From positions 9,219,627-9,283,626 of the forward strand of contig CM076658.1 in the NCBI GenBank assembly GCA_038496675.1: DNA of 64,000 bases, read 5' to 3'. The notes under the pieces are model-generated. The model had not been told where the DNA came from, ran no database searches, and saw nothing but the letters and a program-made list of their open reading frames with translations. Positions 13,101 to 24,825 of the stretch are shown piece after piece; position 1 is the stretch's first letter; every line of letters begins with the position of its first letter. This stretch comes from Rachycentron canadum (lineage: Eukaryota; Chordata; Actinopteri; Carangiformes; Rachycentridae). Position numbers and translations under genes: made by a program.

Positions 13101-16100
13101 TTATAGTGAAGAAAATTCTACTACTAGTACTGCTCTTAGTGAAGCTCTTTTAAATAAAGGCAAAACCCCCCCCCCCAAAAAAACATGCACTGTTCACCAA
13201 AAGTAAATCCTGTAAAAAAGATCACAGGTTTGCAGTTTGTATCACGTACAGAAATTAAGGTACTCTCTGTGAGTTTGAGCCCAGAAAGCAATAATGTATT
13301 ATTATAAGTCATGACTCATGTCAATTATTCTGAAAACCTGAGAGATGACTGGAATGGCTCTTTTTCAAGACTGAGTGACAGCGTTTGGAAAGGTTTCTGC
13401 ACATGAGACAATTTGATGTGTCAGATAGGATGTGAAATAGAGCTATTTTACTTATGTGGTGCAAGCTCACAATGGATGCAGGTACATTAGTGACAATACT
13501 TTCCATGTTTTTTTTTTTTTTTAATCTCTTTGTTGATCAAAGCACCAGTAATTTTTTCAACATGCTATTCAATTGTTCTTTGAAATGTCATATTTATGGA
13601 AAATTGCCTGTTTTCTAAACCTCTGGATGTCATCTTAAAATAGCTTTTTTTTTGTCTGACACTGAAATGATATTCAATTTACTATCACATAAGACACAGC
13701 AAAGCAGCAAATACTGGCAAGTGATAATCTGGAATGATCTTGTTTTTTTATCTTTTTTTGTGAGAAAAATGACTTGCTGTTGCTGATTAATTTTCTGCTG
13801 CTGAGTTATATACAGTCTCCTCTCAGCTCTAATTGGAAGCCATAAAAAGTAATAGGCAGATTGAAGAAAAGGAACATGAAGTACAAGTCTATCATCAGAA
13901 AAATAGATAAAATGAAGAAAAAACCCAAAAGGCAAACAAGCCACAGACAGAAAAAAAGTCCAGAAAAGGAACACTTGCAAATAATTTTGCCTTATTATTG
14001 CCAATACCATCCAAAAAGTTAACTTTTAACTAAGTAAGTAATAAGTGCCAAATTAAAAAGTAAAAATTCTTCCACAACAAACTAGAGAGCTTGAAGACCA
14101 CATTTTTCTACCTCTCATTGTGAACTGCCAAATCTATTTCATGAACAAAAGACTCCAAACTATTACAAGTACAGCAGGTAATTATGTCTGGAAGCAGGCA
14201 AACATGATGGTTGTATCTCTGGACAGGATTTAACTGGTATAATCCACTTGTAATAATAATAATATTCCTGTCCGGGAAGTAAAGTCAAGTCAAGAAAGCA
14301 CAGTTGAGCCACATTGTGCTTCTTCTACTGGAAAGTCTACCTCATTTATTTCCTGCAGGGAGCCAGCGTGATAAATGAGTACTTTAATGCAAAGGGTTTA
14401 GACTTAATGAAAAGAGATGTAGCTAATATCATATTAAAAAGGAGGTAATGTGCATAAACATACTGGTAAAAATCAGTATATATATTATTCAATGCTGCAT
14501 CCTGACTGTTCTACAATGCAGTGGTGATTGTAAATACATGCACAAACGTGGAAGAGGAGACTCACAGTCTCAGCATCCGAGTCGGGCACATTGAGGTACC
14601 CCCACCTTCTCTCTGAGCCAGGAGTGGAAGTCTAAGCAGCCGATTCATTTAGGAGACACAGAGAGATAAGAGAAGGGAAGGGAGGAGGAATAAGAGAAGA
14701 AGGAGAGAGATCTGAGCTCTTTGATGTGTTAGTGATAGAGGCAGACCCGAGAGCAAAGACCCCCGGCCCCAGAGGAGGAGCTGCAGAAACTCGCTTCAAC
14801 GCCAGCACAGCCAGAAACCGCATTACACACTGTTACCATGGTGATTATCAGATGAAACCACAGAGATTACAACTCATCTGGAATTGGCTGTGAAATCGAC
14901 GTGGACAAAGTGAACACACACACAAAGGGCAAGAGTCAAAAAGAGACAGACGTGTAGTTCCTCCTGGGCGTCTTTTAAAATGTGTGTATTTGTAGCCGGG
15001 ATAGAAATGCTGGCGTTTCAGTCGGTCATTTGGTCCAGTTGTTGGATGAGTAGCCTTTCAGGTCTCATCTAAAAGCTCTGAACTGAACTGATGAAGCATT
15101 TTGGTTGAGAGGAAAATTGTTTTCAAGAACCTCAAGCAGGTCCAGTTTCCTTCATACAACTTTTAAACCTGGATGACGGCGAATCCTCACAAACAGTCAG
15201 TGACACAAATGATGCCTGAATCACAGTTTACTGCCCTTTACTAACAGCTACGGAGTCACATCATTTTCACATCTGTAAAATGCACTATATTGCATTGTTG
15301 GTTTTGTTTTTTTTTTCAGTCCATTGCTAAATTATAATAACATAGAAACTCAAAATAATGTAGAACAGTAAATGACTTGGCCTTATTAGAGCCTCTCATT
15401 ATTCAAAATATATATTTGTTGCTTATTTTGATTTACCAGTAAAATTGAGTAAAATAAAAATAATGGTTTCTAAAAAAAAAACACTATCAGACAAACCATG
15501 AAAACTGCACTATGAAATAAAGGATAAAATCATATTAGAAGTGAATCATGTCACAGTGGGCAGAGTCTATTAGAGATTGACTCAATGACAGATTCAACAG
15601 TCTGTATAATGCCCGTCATCATCTCCTTCCAATTCCATTCATACCGCCAACAGTAGCTCGGTGCTGGCTGTTATGAGATGACATAGTAAATGTGACAGGC
15701 AGGACGTCTCGTCTGTTTACCAACGCACTTCTCAAATTACACACTCACACTCTCACAGCCACAAACGCAGTCCACTGGAAGGGGTGTGAGTCATGAAACA
15801 AGACAATTATTTAGGGCATTTGAAAAACTGGATTTTCTACCACATGCACAAGCACTTCATAGTTGTTGGAGTGGGTGTCATTACATGTGTGACCAGGTGA
15901 ACTCAAGTGTAAACATGGGAGAGTTAAGTGAAAAGGACTCATATTTAACATCTGTGGCGATGTTTAAATTTAACCACAAAGACAGCTTTTGTTCTCATGT
16001 GTCGATGTTTAAAGATTTCCGTCACAACAGATTTCAATTCAATTTGTGGCATTGATCGGACTGAAATATGATATTTCACCAATTCAGCTCTTCCCAGACT

Positions 16101-16382
16101 TAGTGTCCCAGTGACTCTCGACAATCAACTGATGCCATTTAACAGGAGCTGATTCACTGCAATGGGTAAGTAGTTACAATAACAGCTCAAGGCAACGTCT
16201 GTGGATGATCCAACCTGTTTCTGGAAAGAGATGTTGCTGTTGAATTTTAAAGCTCCCATGAGGGTCTGTTGTTGCTAATGTTGTCAAGATGTACTGTTGT
16301 ATCTTCTGTTTTATTGGGCTGATAAATGTCTATCTATATCTTTTGTGTTTGTGTTTAAAGCAACTACTAAGCACAAATATAC

Positions 16383-16426
<44 letters not shown>

Positions 16427-19400
16427 CATAATATTAGTGTTTTGGTCATTTGGAGTCATTTTTGCACCTAATTGTCTTCGTAGTTCTGTTTTTGGTCTCC
16501 ACCAACTCCTGTGGGAAATATCTCGTTCTTTAGCTGCTAAATGCTCCGCAATGTTCACCAGTTAGTTGCTAAGTGTAGAGACAAGGAGTGTAGAGTGGAT
16601 TTATAACAGATTTTTCACTGAAATAACACTGTAACAATAATAACAAAGTACATTTGTTGACTGGAAACTAAAACAATGGGCTTATAGATGCTAAAATGCT
16701 CTGTAGATCTGAGGAGAACTGCAGAGTTAGGCGATAAATCTCAAACCACAACTGTTGTGAATGAAATTTCAATAAATTTACACAACATGAAACCTAGTTA
16801 ACCAACATAAAACACATTTAGCACAAACACATTATTCTCATAAGCAAAGCAGCATTCGTCCACATTATCATACTAGAAGTCAAGTTAGTTTATGTAAATG
16901 CAGCAGGCTTCCTAAGCGTGCTGCGTTCACTGTGCTGCAGGTGTTCGTGACACGAGCTGTCCCCGGGCCCCACAGCACACAGTATGTTTACAATGTCAAC
17001 ACCAGATCATACAGTCTTGACTCTAGCATCAGGTGATGGTGAGCATAGGTGTGTATACAAAGTCTGCAGATGTTTGAGCTGTATATGAGCGTACAGTACC
17101 TCCCACTATCATTATTTTGTTATATATCTTATCACATATTATATCTGTGTTTGTACTAGCGTTGACATGGGTGTTACCGTTGACACTGCGTTGCTGAGGC
17201 GTCGGCTGGCGGCCTTGCTGTGGGCCGACATCAGTGCATCAATGTCTTCCTCTGCATCCTCATCAGAAAACTCCTGCTGATGACAGTGTTCAGATTTAAT
17301 CAAAAGGGAGACAGCAACTGGGAAGCTGGCTAGGGTCTTTGTACTTGTCAGTTTTTTTTTTTTTTTTTTTTACACAGCAGCTCATGGGGGTGGATACAGC
17401 CAGCCTCCATAAATTCAATCAGACAAGTCAGGACAGATCGTGGTTATTTGTTTACTTGTTTGTCATGCACAAAATAATAGTGTCATTGGGTTTACAGTTG
17501 TGAGCATGAATGAATGTGTAGTTTTATGTTTAAAATCCTGTAAGTGTCTGAGTAAGACCACGTGCTTGTGTTTCTGTGAAGAGCTTTGAAAGCAAATGAA
17601 CATACTCAGTAAACACAAGAGACAAAGCAACGTCTATACTGACCACAACATCCTCCACCTGTATTCAGCCTACAGCCGTTTAGATGCTTGTCATGCTCTT
17701 TGAAGTGGGCTCTGAAGGGAAATTAACATGCAGCCCCACATCTGACGCATCTCGCTGAGCCACAGTCCCTGAGCTCGATATGGACATACACCACAGTAGA
17801 GAAGATGTATGGAGGCAAGCAGCGAAGTGAAAATTCAGTTTGTTTGAATTTCACAATCTAAGCTTTTGCTTTGATTGGAATCAGTGATGACGCTGCTGCA
17901 GAAAGCAACTGCGGGATCAGTGTGTGGGGATACAGCTGAGGGAGGATCAGGGATGGACTGAGAGTGCTTACTGTTTCGTTGAGCCCGGGAACCGAACGGC
18001 TCCTGAGACTGAAGACATCGTCACTGGGTTCAGAACCCGGAGCTGATAGGTCCATGTCTGAGCGACAGTGATCTGGTGTGGGAGAGAGGAGAGGGAAACG
18101 GGGGAGGAGGAGAAGGAGCAAGGGAAAAACCTTAATTTACTTTGCAGCTAATGTGCAAGAAATGAAGCTCTGTGTTTCACATCTGGAGCTATTTCGTTAG
18201 GCTCGTTCAAGATGAACTGCGTCACACCTGAAAACAGGACTGGGACACTCACATCCCTGACTCAATAAATTGTCCCTAAACCAAACCATTCAACTTTTAC
18301 TCTGCAATAATAGTTGCTTCAGTTATGCTCATCTATATGACAATGTAGACTATTAAATGCTACATAGGTTTTCTATGATCATTGTTGTTTATTGTTTAAC
18401 TCCCATATTACTAAATTACCCAAATTTCAAAACATTCATTGGTAGTCAATGGGTAGAGGAAAGAAATACAAGACAAAGTAGTTGTTTGTTAGCAAAGTTT
18501 CATGTCACCTCATGATTCTTGTAAAATAAATGTATTTATTTATATTATTACTATAATTTTCAATGCAATCTATGTGTAATATAAACTGAATCAGCCTCAG
18601 TCACTGAACGCATCATTGACCACACCCACATTTATTCCAACTAAAATTTCATGTTGAAAAACAAAATCAAATTATCTCCAATCAAACCAAAGGTCATACT
18701 GTTGATCCAACATCTAAATGAATTAGCTCTTAGGTCTGATGTTTCCCATCATGCTCTGAGATCTTGCAGTTGGTGGAGAGCAACTGCGTCATCTGGCTAC
18801 AAGAACTGCTCCCGCCTTGATACCGCAAGGTTATGATTGGATGACATCAGAGCAGGTTGGGATCAAATTGGACAGAAATCAAACCGACATGAGCGACATC
18901 ACTCATGAGCAAACCTGACGTCTGACAGCAGCTCTCACAGTCATAGGCAGCAGTCTCAGTTGATCGCACAAGGACATGATATGAGCACTGAAAATACAAC
19001 AATACAAAACAAAATGGTTTCATCTTCATACTGTTTTGAATTTATGGTCAGACACACGATGGGGGAGTCGAGATCCTCAGTCTCTTTAAAATCGTGACAT
19101 ACCTCTTAGCAGCTGTTACTAACAAAGATAAAAGGTTTTACACTGAGAGAGACAAAGTGGAGGAGATTATACTTAAAAAGAGGAGAGTCCCACACATAAA
19201 GAAGAGCAGCAGAAAGTGACGGGGAGTGTAAGTTAATAGTGTAATTGGTGTAGACGTGACATGTGGAATACGGAATAATTTTATCCTTTACAAGATACTT
19301 AACGGTGGGAGTTGGAGCCTAGTGTTTCTGCACGGCCCCGATTAAACTGTCTAACATTACCTCTGATATGAAACTGCTGCCACGAACAAATCTTCAAACT

Positions 19401-22400
19401 GTGACTCGGATATTGAAATGTTTGTGCGTGAGCTATGAAGCTGGGAGACAGCAGCAGGGGTTGGGGAACAAGACAAAACAGGAGGAGTGGGTTGCAGTGG
19501 AGATACCTGATGAGACCGAGGCCCTCGACACAGAAATGGTGGGAGTGCCAGAGTTCCTCCTGTGATGGCCGGGAGCTTTTTGCTCAGACGTGCTGTCACT
19601 GGAGGGCAAACTGGCAACGCTCTCTGCTCCATCAGGCTGTTCTCAAACACAAATACACACCGAAACTGTTAAAAGTGCTTTGCAGTCTAGATAGTCCCTC
19701 TAGTGTGTTGCCGCATGTCTGCGTGTGTGTGTGTGTGCGTGTGCATGTGTCAGTTGCTGACCCTGACCCTCCGGTTGTCGCCGGGAGTGGAGGATCTGTC
19801 TGAGGTCTGGGATCGCAGGTTGTTGGGTACTGTGGGCATCCCTGAGGGCTCCAAGGCCACGGCGCCGCCCCTGAAAACCATCAAGAAACCAGTTGCACAC
19901 CATCAACAACATGTATTCAGCAACTGTGAAAACTCCTTCAACATTAATTCACACTGATTTCAGTCTTGAACACAACCTGCTTCTTTGGCTGCAGAAATAG
20001 GATTCAGGTCAAACATCACTTAAACAGATTCTTTAATGTGACTGAACTTCTTATTTCATTTTTAACTGTTATCAAACCTCTATGCCTGTAAGTAAGAAAA
20101 GTCTATTCATTCTATTGCTCCACTTCTTAGCAATGCACAATAACTCCATTTTAGGAATAAGGATCGACATGTAGTAGTTAAGTGTTGATGGACACCTGTT
20201 TGAACGTGGACTCGGAGCCGAGCGAACACTTCGTACACTTGAAGTGTCTCCATCCGAAGCAGATTTGACACTGATGTTGTCGACGCCATTCTCTGGCTTC
20301 AAGGTGGGTCTGCTGCCTTTTTTGTCCATCTTCATCCTTCTACACACACCCACACACACACGCACACACACCCACACACACACACACACACACAACACAA
20401 GTGTTATCGCTCGTACATTGGAGATATGCTTTCATGTCCTTATATTATTATCATTATAGCACGTCTCTGGTCCCTCTGTTTTATCAGCATTTCCTTCCTC
20501 CAGACAAAATATTGTCGAGATACTTAACCTTGGTAGATACATTTTTTGCTTTTTATTTTCGTTAACTCAGCTTTCAGTCCCTATTTCTCTGATACAATGG
20601 CCGTAGGTCCAGATTGAAAAATCAACAGCTCCTTTCTCAGACATTCATATCGATAGACAAAGAGAATGGATCCTACCCCAGAGGATGAATTTTAATGGCT
20701 TTGTCCAGTTTCTGTTTAACTTATGACCAAATACTTGCAAAATTGCTGTCATTCCCATCATGGACCCATGGACTTTCTGTGCTAATTAGTAAATGTTAGC
20801 ATTAGACCAAGCTACACTAAGCTAACAAAGAATGTGCCTGCAAAACATCAGCATGTCAACATTGTCACTTATTGTAACACTGTTTGCTTTGTATGAGTCT
20901 TTTGGTTGGTTTTGATTAGTCTCTATTGTATTTTTTATGTATATGCTTCATGTTGTGTTGAATCAAAACCAACTGCTGTTTACAAGTTTGACATTGATCT
21001 ATATTCACATGCAGATTTCCACGTTATGAAATCATGCACAAAACGCAGGAACACAATTTTCAATATCAAATTTTCCTGCAAACAAGACACATTTTCAGTA
21101 AAATGATTAATATTCATGGTATATTTATTATTCATTATTCATTATTATTTGAATAAATTGTTTGAATTACTGTTTTTTTTCTTAATGATGGGTTATGTAA
21201 TGTATTAGTTGGGATGTACTCAGCAGGCTTTGCTCTGATAAAAAATAATTGCAGCTGCCTGAGATTTTGAAACTGAAGCAGCTTTTTTTGTTAACTGAGT
21301 AGCACTAACATCTATTGTTCATCTGAGCTTGTCTGCTCTTTGTCTACATGGTGTCTTTGTCTAAAATGATGTGATGCCTTCAGGAACCATTACAGCACAG
21401 CCAAGATGTGGAGTGATGTTAGCCAGCACAATCTAATTACTGCCGTGTTGCTTTGCCAAATGTATTTTAAAACGCATTCAGGTTCTCAAAAATCAAATGA
21501 GCATCCACTTGATCTTTTCTAATGTCTTTGTGCTGAAGTGAGCCTTCAACACACTGCAGGCTTCTTTTAAATTTGGTTTGATCTGAGCTCCTGTGGACTC
21601 TCTTCTATCATGTATTCCATGTTTGTTTCCATGTAATAATTAACAAGTAAATGCTCTGAGGTATATTCAGAATAATTCATTCCTGCTCTGTGGTCATATC
21701 TTACCCTTTCCTCCTGGCACCGTTCATAGCGTTGAGTATTGCACTTCTGTTGGATCTCGGGGTGTCAAATCTCTCTGACTCAGAAGTAGCCGAAAGGTTT
21801 TCTGTGGACTTTTTGTCTGTGGCTTGTGATCAAAAGCAAAAAAGCATTAAAACAATCAGCATTATTAATACAGTTATCCAATGAAATGGCAGCATACAGA
21901 GAAAAGAGAGACTCTACCCTGTATTAGTACAGTGTTCCTAATAACAGACTATGTATTTATTATTGTTTGTCTGACAGTTTCACAGTTTTGAGGATATTAG
22001 AAGTCAGACTCACTGGTGGGGCTGCTCAGGATGGTCTGTTTGATCACGTCACTGCTCAGCACTCTCTGCTCAAAGCGTTTGGACCGCTCCTCTAGGAACC
22101 ACTCTCCTGTTACCACTTTCAGCTCCCTGCAAACACAGTCCACTGCTTACTGGGAATTCAGCTCCTCACAACACCAGGTCAACTCACGCTGTTCATTCAT
22201 CAGTGATCAGGTATTAACAAGAGTCTTGAGACTAGAAATAAGATCCGACTGCTAATTGATTTTGAAGAACAACCATCAAACTCTCATGTTTACCAGTAGT
22301 GTTGTGGTTAGGGCCTGATTATTTTCATCTCATATTACTCTCATATTTGTCTAGAGTGTATACTCACTTTCCACCTTATTAGTTACACCTAGGAACAACT

Positions 22401-23884
22401 AATAGAGTCTAATGCACCAGTCCCCTAATAAATCTTACCTTTGTGAAGGTTATAATGTTTAGTTTTTATTGAAACCATTTTATGGAGTTCTTGAATCAAC
22501 TGTATAATCATTTTGGAGGATGCAGTTTGTGGTGCTGCTGAATTTTATTGTTTTATACAGAGAGGTGTTTCTATTTTTTAGCCTTCCCTCATTGATAAAA
22601 GTGGTGTTGATTTACTGCAGGACTGTTGGATTAGACTGCACAGGTTTTAGCTGGATGTCAATAAAATGGCAAGTGAGTGTATAAAACTGTGTTTATAACA
22701 AAGGGCCTTAAGTACAGGCCAAGAGCATTGCAAGATTTATTTGATCTTTTACTGAACTTTGTTAATAATCTTTTAATCATAAAAGAAGACACCAACTACA
22801 ATTTCACATTGTTTTAAAAAAAAAACATGAAATCTATAAAATATAATATTTAAAAAACTGTTTCAATAATGCCATTATGAAGTAGCCTGGTGACTGGTGA
22901 TGACAAGTCAAACAGAGCTGATACATCTCAGCCCAAGCAAAATAAGTGAGGCCTGGCTTATATCTTCTCATGAAGAGGGTGAGGTAGACATCGGACAGTT
23001 AAATGCTTCATTTGCAGGAAAAGCAATTGCAAATGCTACAATAGTACACAACAACTTTGATTTAGGAGAAAGGATATTGAATATTTCACGACAAAGACAG
23101 ATGTCATATATGGGTTTAAGTCTTCAAAAACCAAAATGTACAACTTACAAATAAAAAGAAAAATGTTTATTCTAACTAATTAACGTACTTATGCATGAAG
23201 TACAGAAAATTCAGGGTGCTATAAAAGCACTGGTGTAAACAGCACGGACAGACAGTGCTGCAGTGGGTTTTTTTGGGGATTTAAGGTGGATTTTTCCTTC
23301 AAGCTTTGGAGTAGATCCCAGCACTGACACACCTGAGACTCTTGCAGACAAATAGAGACAGATGTGGTGTCATTAACCATCTAATCCAAACCATCTGGAG
23401 TCCATTCCCCCTCCAAACACGAAACACTGCCCGAGTCCCAGCAGACATCACACTTACGAGATCTTGGCACAGACGTTACACTTCCACTGGCGTCCATTGG
23501 GAGTTGAAACGCGACAATCATTGCAGACGCGCAGCTGACACTCCTCGCAGAAATCTCCACGGTCAAAAATCAGGCCCAAAGCCTTCAGGCATCGAGCGCA
23601 CTGTCGCTCACCAGACTCCTGGGGCCGACGGGAACCCTTTCGTTTGATCTCCAGCAGCTCATTCTTCAGTTTCCTGTGTGAGAGAAAGAGGAGAACATCC
23701 AGAGATACGAGGAAAGGTCAGAGTGAGATATAACTTTGTAAAAATGGTGACAACAAAGTCCTCACCGTATCCTCTTCTCCTCTCGTTTCCTCAGTTTCTC
23801 GTCTTTCTGCAGCACCTTCAGGATCATTTCTCTTTCATGTTCCAGCAGAAAAGAAAGGTTCAAATCCTCCTTGACCTGCTCCAT
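8108..23884 (-). CDS. sytl5: Synaptotagmin-like protein 5 (Slp5), Rab27 effector
   Basis: Seventeen coding exons on the minus strand: 23884-23766, 23673-23458, 22126-22014, 21822-21705, 20339-20196, 19870-19768, 19636-19507, 18072-17972, 17276-17178, 14631-14566, 12870-12692, 11812-11710, 11628-11467, 11370-11262, 10190-10052, 9966-9758 and 8250-8108. They total 2253 bases, 750 codons plus stop, and every junction keeps phase; mammalian Slp5 is about 730-752 residues. The start ATG at 23884 begins MEQVKEDLNLSFLLEHE, aligning with the mammalian N-terminus. Domains are a Slp homology domain (residues 1-125), a serine-rich linker, C2A (about 422-550) and C2B (about 600-745). Known for the family: Slp5 binds GTP-Rab27A through the N-terminal domain and membranes through the C2 domains, in vesicle docking and exocytosis. 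The donor after 19768 (GTCAGG) is weak and could lie 6 bases downstream, at 19762. Confidence 0.95.
8600..8960 (+). repeat. Dispersed teleost repeat C
   Basis: In the last sytl5 intron. The phrases 'gttagcttagctcagcacaa', 'agactggaa' and 'tttgttacctttggacaggc' match a short repeat I recognise from percomorph genomes. A second copy is at about 38340-38620. Bounds approximate; family name not known to me. Confidence 0.6.
10640..11020 (+). mobile_element. Tc1/mariner-like transposase C-terminal remnant
   Basis: In a sytl5 intron, antisense to the gene. The frame contains CEWPRQSPNLKLIKNLRRN, equivalent to the Tc1 motif WPxQSPDLNPIENLW, then NLTELERICHEEWDKV and SRCAKLIE. The catalytic aspartate-glutamate context is degraded (NLKLIKN for DLNPIEN). 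The element is 5' truncated and dead. Confidence 0.8.
11262..12870 (-). CDS. sytl5: sytl5 exons: C2A domain
   Basis: Four exons (12870-12692, 11812-11710, 11628-11467, 11370-11262) encode SSINSMMSMYSETGDYG, then a C2 fold: GEILLNISYSYKTGALNVLV, DAYVKTYLLPD, KRKT, NPVFNE, LQISVWHHDRFG and NSFLGEVEL. The pattern is a type-I C2 with polybasic strand. The donor at 12692 is followed at once by a CA repeat. Confidence 0.95.
11840..11990. repeat. Dispersed repeat D, copy 1
   Basis: The stretch from 'agagatcctctacagactat' through 'taattatttaagaataatat' to 'caaattgggtcatgaaaaca' is repeated, with indels, at about 26150-26365. It starts just upstream of the sytl5 exon at 11812. Identity unknown. Confidence 0.6.
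12652..12683. repeat. (TG)n microsatellite next to a splice donor
   Basis: On the sytl5 sense strand this reads as a CA repeat starting about 9 bases inside the intron after the donor of exon 12870-12692. CA repeats in this position are known hnRNP L targets. Confidence 0.85.
14566..14631 (-). CDS. sytl5: sytl5 22-codon exon, probable cassette exon
   Basis: A 66-base phase 0/0 exon between GCTTAG acceptor and GTGAGT donor. It encodes TSTPGSERRWGYLNVPDSD followed by AET. Skipping it joins RLSNAVST directly to SSINSMMS, which reproduces the shorter mammalian arrangement. I recall human SYTL5 isoforms that differ by 22 residues, which fits, but this cannot be checked here. Confidence 0.75.
16380..16425. 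repeat. (CA)n microsatellite
   Basis: About 22 nearly perfect CA units in a sytl5 intron. Confidence 0.95.
17178..22126 (-). CDS. sytl5: sytl5 linker exons
   Basis: Seven exons (22126-22014, 21822-21705, 20339-20196, 19870-19768, 19636-19507, 18072-17972, 17276-17178) encode the end of the Slp homology domain and a low-complexity linker rich in Ser, Arg and Asp. Short islands match mammalian Slp5 as I remember it: HHRRNSGTPTISVS, RSDMDLS, SLRSRSVPG and EEDIDALMS. The acceptor of 17276 is a NAGNAG pair (CAGCAG), so one Gln may be optional. The polypyrimidine tract of 20339-20196 is replaced by a TG repeat. Confidence 0.88.
20342..20394. repeat. (CA)n microsatellite forming a sytl5 acceptor tract
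   Basis: On the minus strand this is a TG-rich run ending TGTGTGTAG at the 3' splice site of exon 20339-20196. It replaces a normal pyrimidine tract. Confidence 0.9.
20660..20870 (-). repeat. Dispersed teleost repeat B, reverse copy
   Basis: 'ccccagaggatgaatttta' through 'tatgaccaaatacttgcaaa' to 'gctaattagtaaatgttagc'. Same family as 4650-4985. Approximate bounds. Confidence 0.6.
22357..22683. mobile_element. Short element with terminal inverted repeats (MITE-like)
   Basis: The left end, tatactcactttccacctta, and the reverse complement of the right end, tacactcacttgccatttta, form about 25-30 bp imperfect inverted repeats around about 270 bases of non-coding sequence. A second, partial relative lies at about 42858-42978 ('tcattttggaggctacagtc'). 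It sits in a sytl5 intron. Class of transposon unknown to me. Confidence 0.6.
23458..23884 (-). CDS. sytl5: sytl5 exons 1-2 (coding): Slp homology domain
   Basis: Residues 1-60 form a charged amphipathic helix (LSFLLEHEREMILKVLQKDE). Residues 65-108 form a FYVE-like zinc finger with eight cysteines at 65, 68, 82, 85, 90, 93, 105 and 108 (CARC, CEEC, CNDC, CNVC). The following exon (22126-22014) supplies the second helix with VTGEWFLEERSKRF, the (S/T)GEWF-type Rab27-contact motif. All expected ligands are present, so Rab27 binding is inferred to be intact. Confidence 0.94.
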
Positions 23885-24589
23885 TGATCCCTCAGTTAGA
23901 CCCAGGCAATCAAAACAGCCAACAAAGATGTTGCATGAAGGGACTCAGAAGAACTACATTATGGTGCAAAGTGCTCCGGTTTCTGTTCTGCTAACGATTG
24001 GGTTGTTGTTATTTTGGCGCTGGCATAGTCTGAACTTCCCAGTGCTCCTCCAGTGGTCTGTCTTCTAATCTTCTGTTTCTTGGGGATGCCGACAAGAGGT
24101 GGCCACTTTCAGGAAACCTAGACAATGTAAAACAGACAGAAGGAAAAGTCAATAAAACACCCAAGACACCCAAACATAATAACTTAGTAGAAACTGCAAA
24201 TGGATTGGCAGTAGGACTCCAGGTTAATCTGCTTGTCCTTTGGCTGGTGTTAAAAGCATTAATTAAAATAAGACAATGATTTGCAGGATTACAAGGGGAA
24301 GCACAAGTAATTGGTAGACATTTGACAGCTCCACAGCAGCTCAACAACTACCCAATTAGGCTCCAAGCCTGACATTCAAAGCACAACACCCACAGCTTCC
24401 ATTAGCAAAGCTCTGTCTATTCCTGAAATTCACGACATGGCTTGTACTAATTATCTGCTCACCTCACCTGCATGTCAACGCGTACAGCTACATTAAATTC
24501 CTTTGGTACAAAGACACTTCGCTTTGACTCATGTGAGTGGCATGTCTCCAGGGATTGTCATGTCCGTCTGTCGGTCCACCCCTGTGGTT

Positions 24590-24825
24590 CAGACTGAATT
24601 ATAATGTCAGTTGATGAGAACTGCCTTTATATTCGGTGCACATATCCATGGTACATAGACAACAAAGCCTGTGGACTTGAGGTTGCCCTTTACACTTTGG
24701 AGTGTAATGTCAAAATAATTGTTGGATGGATTGTCATGAAACTTGTATTCATGTCCCCTTCAGCATGAATTTTAAGGACTTTGGTGACCCCCTGATTTTT
24801 CATCTAGTGCCAGCACCACTGCTGT
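24590..24825 (-). repeat. Dispersed teleost repeat B, reverse copy
   Basis: 'cagcatgaattttaaggact', 'ttggtgaccccctgattttt' and 'catctagtgccagcacca' match repeat B. Approximate bounds. Confidence 0.6.
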
